This document shows, piece after piece, positions 5,083 through 5,899 of a stretch of 5,899 bases of DNA. Under the pieces are notes generated by a model. It saw only the letters and a list, made by a program, of their open reading frames with translations. It was not told the origin of the DNA and did not search any database. The translations under genes and the position numbers were made by a program. This stretch comes from an uncultured Collinsella sp. (lineage in GTDB: Bacteria > Actinomycetota > Coriobacteriia > Coriobacteriales > Coriobacteriaceae), in NCBI GenBank assembly GCA_902478935.1, contig CABSMV010000110.1:1-5899 (forward strand), written 5' to 3'. Positions within the stretch are counted from its first letter, which is position 1. Each line of letters opens with the position of its first letter.

Positions 5083-5102
5083 GGGCCTGAGCCGTCAGGC
5101 CC
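5083..5102 (-). terminator. perfect hairpin overlapping the kinase stop codon, possible terminator
   Basis: GGGCCTGA (5083-5090) and TCAGGCCC (5095-5102) are exact complements around a 4-nt loop. On the minus strand the TGA stop codon of the histidine kinase sits at the inner end of the stem. No T-run follows towards lower coordinates, so this is not a canonical intrinsic terminator; it may protect the mRNA 3' end or act with Rho. Confidence 0.4.
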
Positions 5103-5899
5103 CGCACAGGGGGACCGCGATGGTGGCCACCGCGCCGCCCGAGGGGCTGTTGGCGAGCGAGACGGAGCCCCCGTGGGCGCTCGCGGCCTCGGAGGCGGCG
5201 TGGAGGCCGAGCCCGTAGTGGCGGCCTCCGTCGCGCGAGGAGCGGGAGGAGTCGTCTGTGAAGAGGCGCTCGCAGCCGCGTTCGAGGGCGGCGGGAGAGA
5301 AGCCCGGTCCGTCGTCGGACACCTCGATGACGAGGTGTCCGCCCGCGACGTCGCAGGAGACCGCCACGCGCGAGCGCGCGTGCTCGGCGGCGTTGGCCAC
5401 GAGGTTCGCGGCGGCTCGCGTCAGGGCGGTTCGGTCGAGCGGGGCCTCGGGCGCGCCCGCGACAGCGGGGCCCGTGGCCGCGTCGAGCGTCACGCCTCGC
5501 GACCGGGCGATCTGGGCGGCCTCGGCGAGGACCTGCTCGCAGAGCTCGGCCGGCCGCATGGGGGCCCTCTCCGCCCCGCCGGACCCGAGCGAGGCCTCGA
5601 TGAGCAGGCGCACGTAGCCGTCGAGCCTTTCGACACTGCCGGCTATGTCGCGCGCGGCGGCCGCGAGATCGGCGTCTTTCTCGTCTTCCAGCTCCTCCGC
5701 CACGAAGTCGGCGTTGGCGCGCAGCACGGTGAGCGGCGTCTTGAGGTCGTGGGCGAGCGATGCCACCTGCTCGCGCTGCCCCCGCTCCGCGGCCCAGCGG
5801 GCCTCGAGCGACTCGGCGAGGGAGGCCCGCATGGCGTCCATCGCGGCGAGGACGTCGTTCACCTCGCGCGCGTCGGCGCGGGGGAGCTCGACTTCGCGG
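5095..5899 (-). CDS. sensor histidine kinase, C-terminal part (runs off the right edge)
   Basis: 267 residues are visible and the frame stays open to base 5899, so the sensor and membrane part are outside the window; the GTG at 5862 is probably internal. The first ~40 residues (EVNDVLAAMDAMRASLAESL) look like the end of a HAMP or HAMP-like linker. The H-box follows: VASLAHDLKTPLTVL, phospho-accepting His50 in window numbering. The ATPase domain has the N-box NLVANAAEH (N165, N169), the G1 box VSDDGPGFS (D196) and the G2 box HYGLGLH (about 227-232), so the kinase core is intact. The HDLKTPLTVLRANADF style resembles VanS/lantibiotic-type kinases, but the signal cannot be told. A response regulator gene would be expected upstream, beyond the edge. 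Base composition is higher in GC than elsewhere (47 and 48 of 60 in two stretches counted), suggesting a different origin. The stop is TGA at 5095-5097. Confidence 0.93.
   Translation of the reverse strand, partial: REVELPRADAREVNDVLAAMDAMRASLAESLEARWAAERGQREQVASLAHDLKTPLTVLRANADFVAEELEDEKDADLAAAARDIAGSVERLDGYVRLLIEASLGSGGAERAPMRPAELCEQVLAEAAQIARSRGVTLDAATGPAVAGAPEAPLDRTALTRAAANLVANAAEHARSRVAVSCDVAGGHLVIEVSDDGPGFSPAALERGCERLFTDDSSRSSRDGGRHYGLGLHAASEAASAHGGSVSLANSPSGGAVATIAVPLCGA

Overview
This 5.9-kb window is bacterial chromosome of moderately high GC, most plausibly from a Coriobacteriia (Actinomycetota) gut organism of the Collinsella type. That placement rests on recall of GuaA/YchF protein style and codon use, not on a search. 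The first 43 bases are not genomic. They are the Illumina Nextera read-2 adapter with transposon mosaic end, preceded by eight bases matching an i7 index, so the left edge is an untrimmed library/contig end.

Layout. (1) 44-551 (+): the C-terminal part of the universal ATPase YchF, truncated by the adapter, followed 11 nt later by a small DUF1648-type membrane protein (563-946, +). (2) 956-1640: a divergent pair consisting of an unrecognised 129-aa protein (minus) and a 72-aa single-domain XRE-type DNA-binding protein (plus). A perfect 24-bp palindrome lies between them and looks like the regulator's operator. (3) 1641-1961: about 320 bp without a convincing gene. It holds two related inverted copies of a ~40-nt motif around an AT-rich centre, plus a third partial copy: a repeat element or structured intergenic element. 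(4) 1962-2975 (minus): type I L-asparaginase. (5) 3243-4841 (+): guaA, GMP synthase, with a hairpin-rich leader and a strong intrinsic terminator at 4956-4993. (6) 5095-5899 (minus): the C-terminal part of a sensor histidine kinase, running off the right edge, in DNA clearly richer in GC than the rest.

The core genes are ordinary housekeeping functions: YchF (translation-associated ATPase), asparaginase (Asn to Asp plus ammonia) and GuaA (XMP to GMP using glutamine). No pathway obviously links them. I found no CRISPR array, tRNA, rRNA, transposase or clear defence system. The parts worth a second look are the adapter chimera, the XRE/operator/unknown-protein module, the three-copy motif element, the alternative structures over the guaA ribosome-binding site, and the compositional jump at the histidine kinase.
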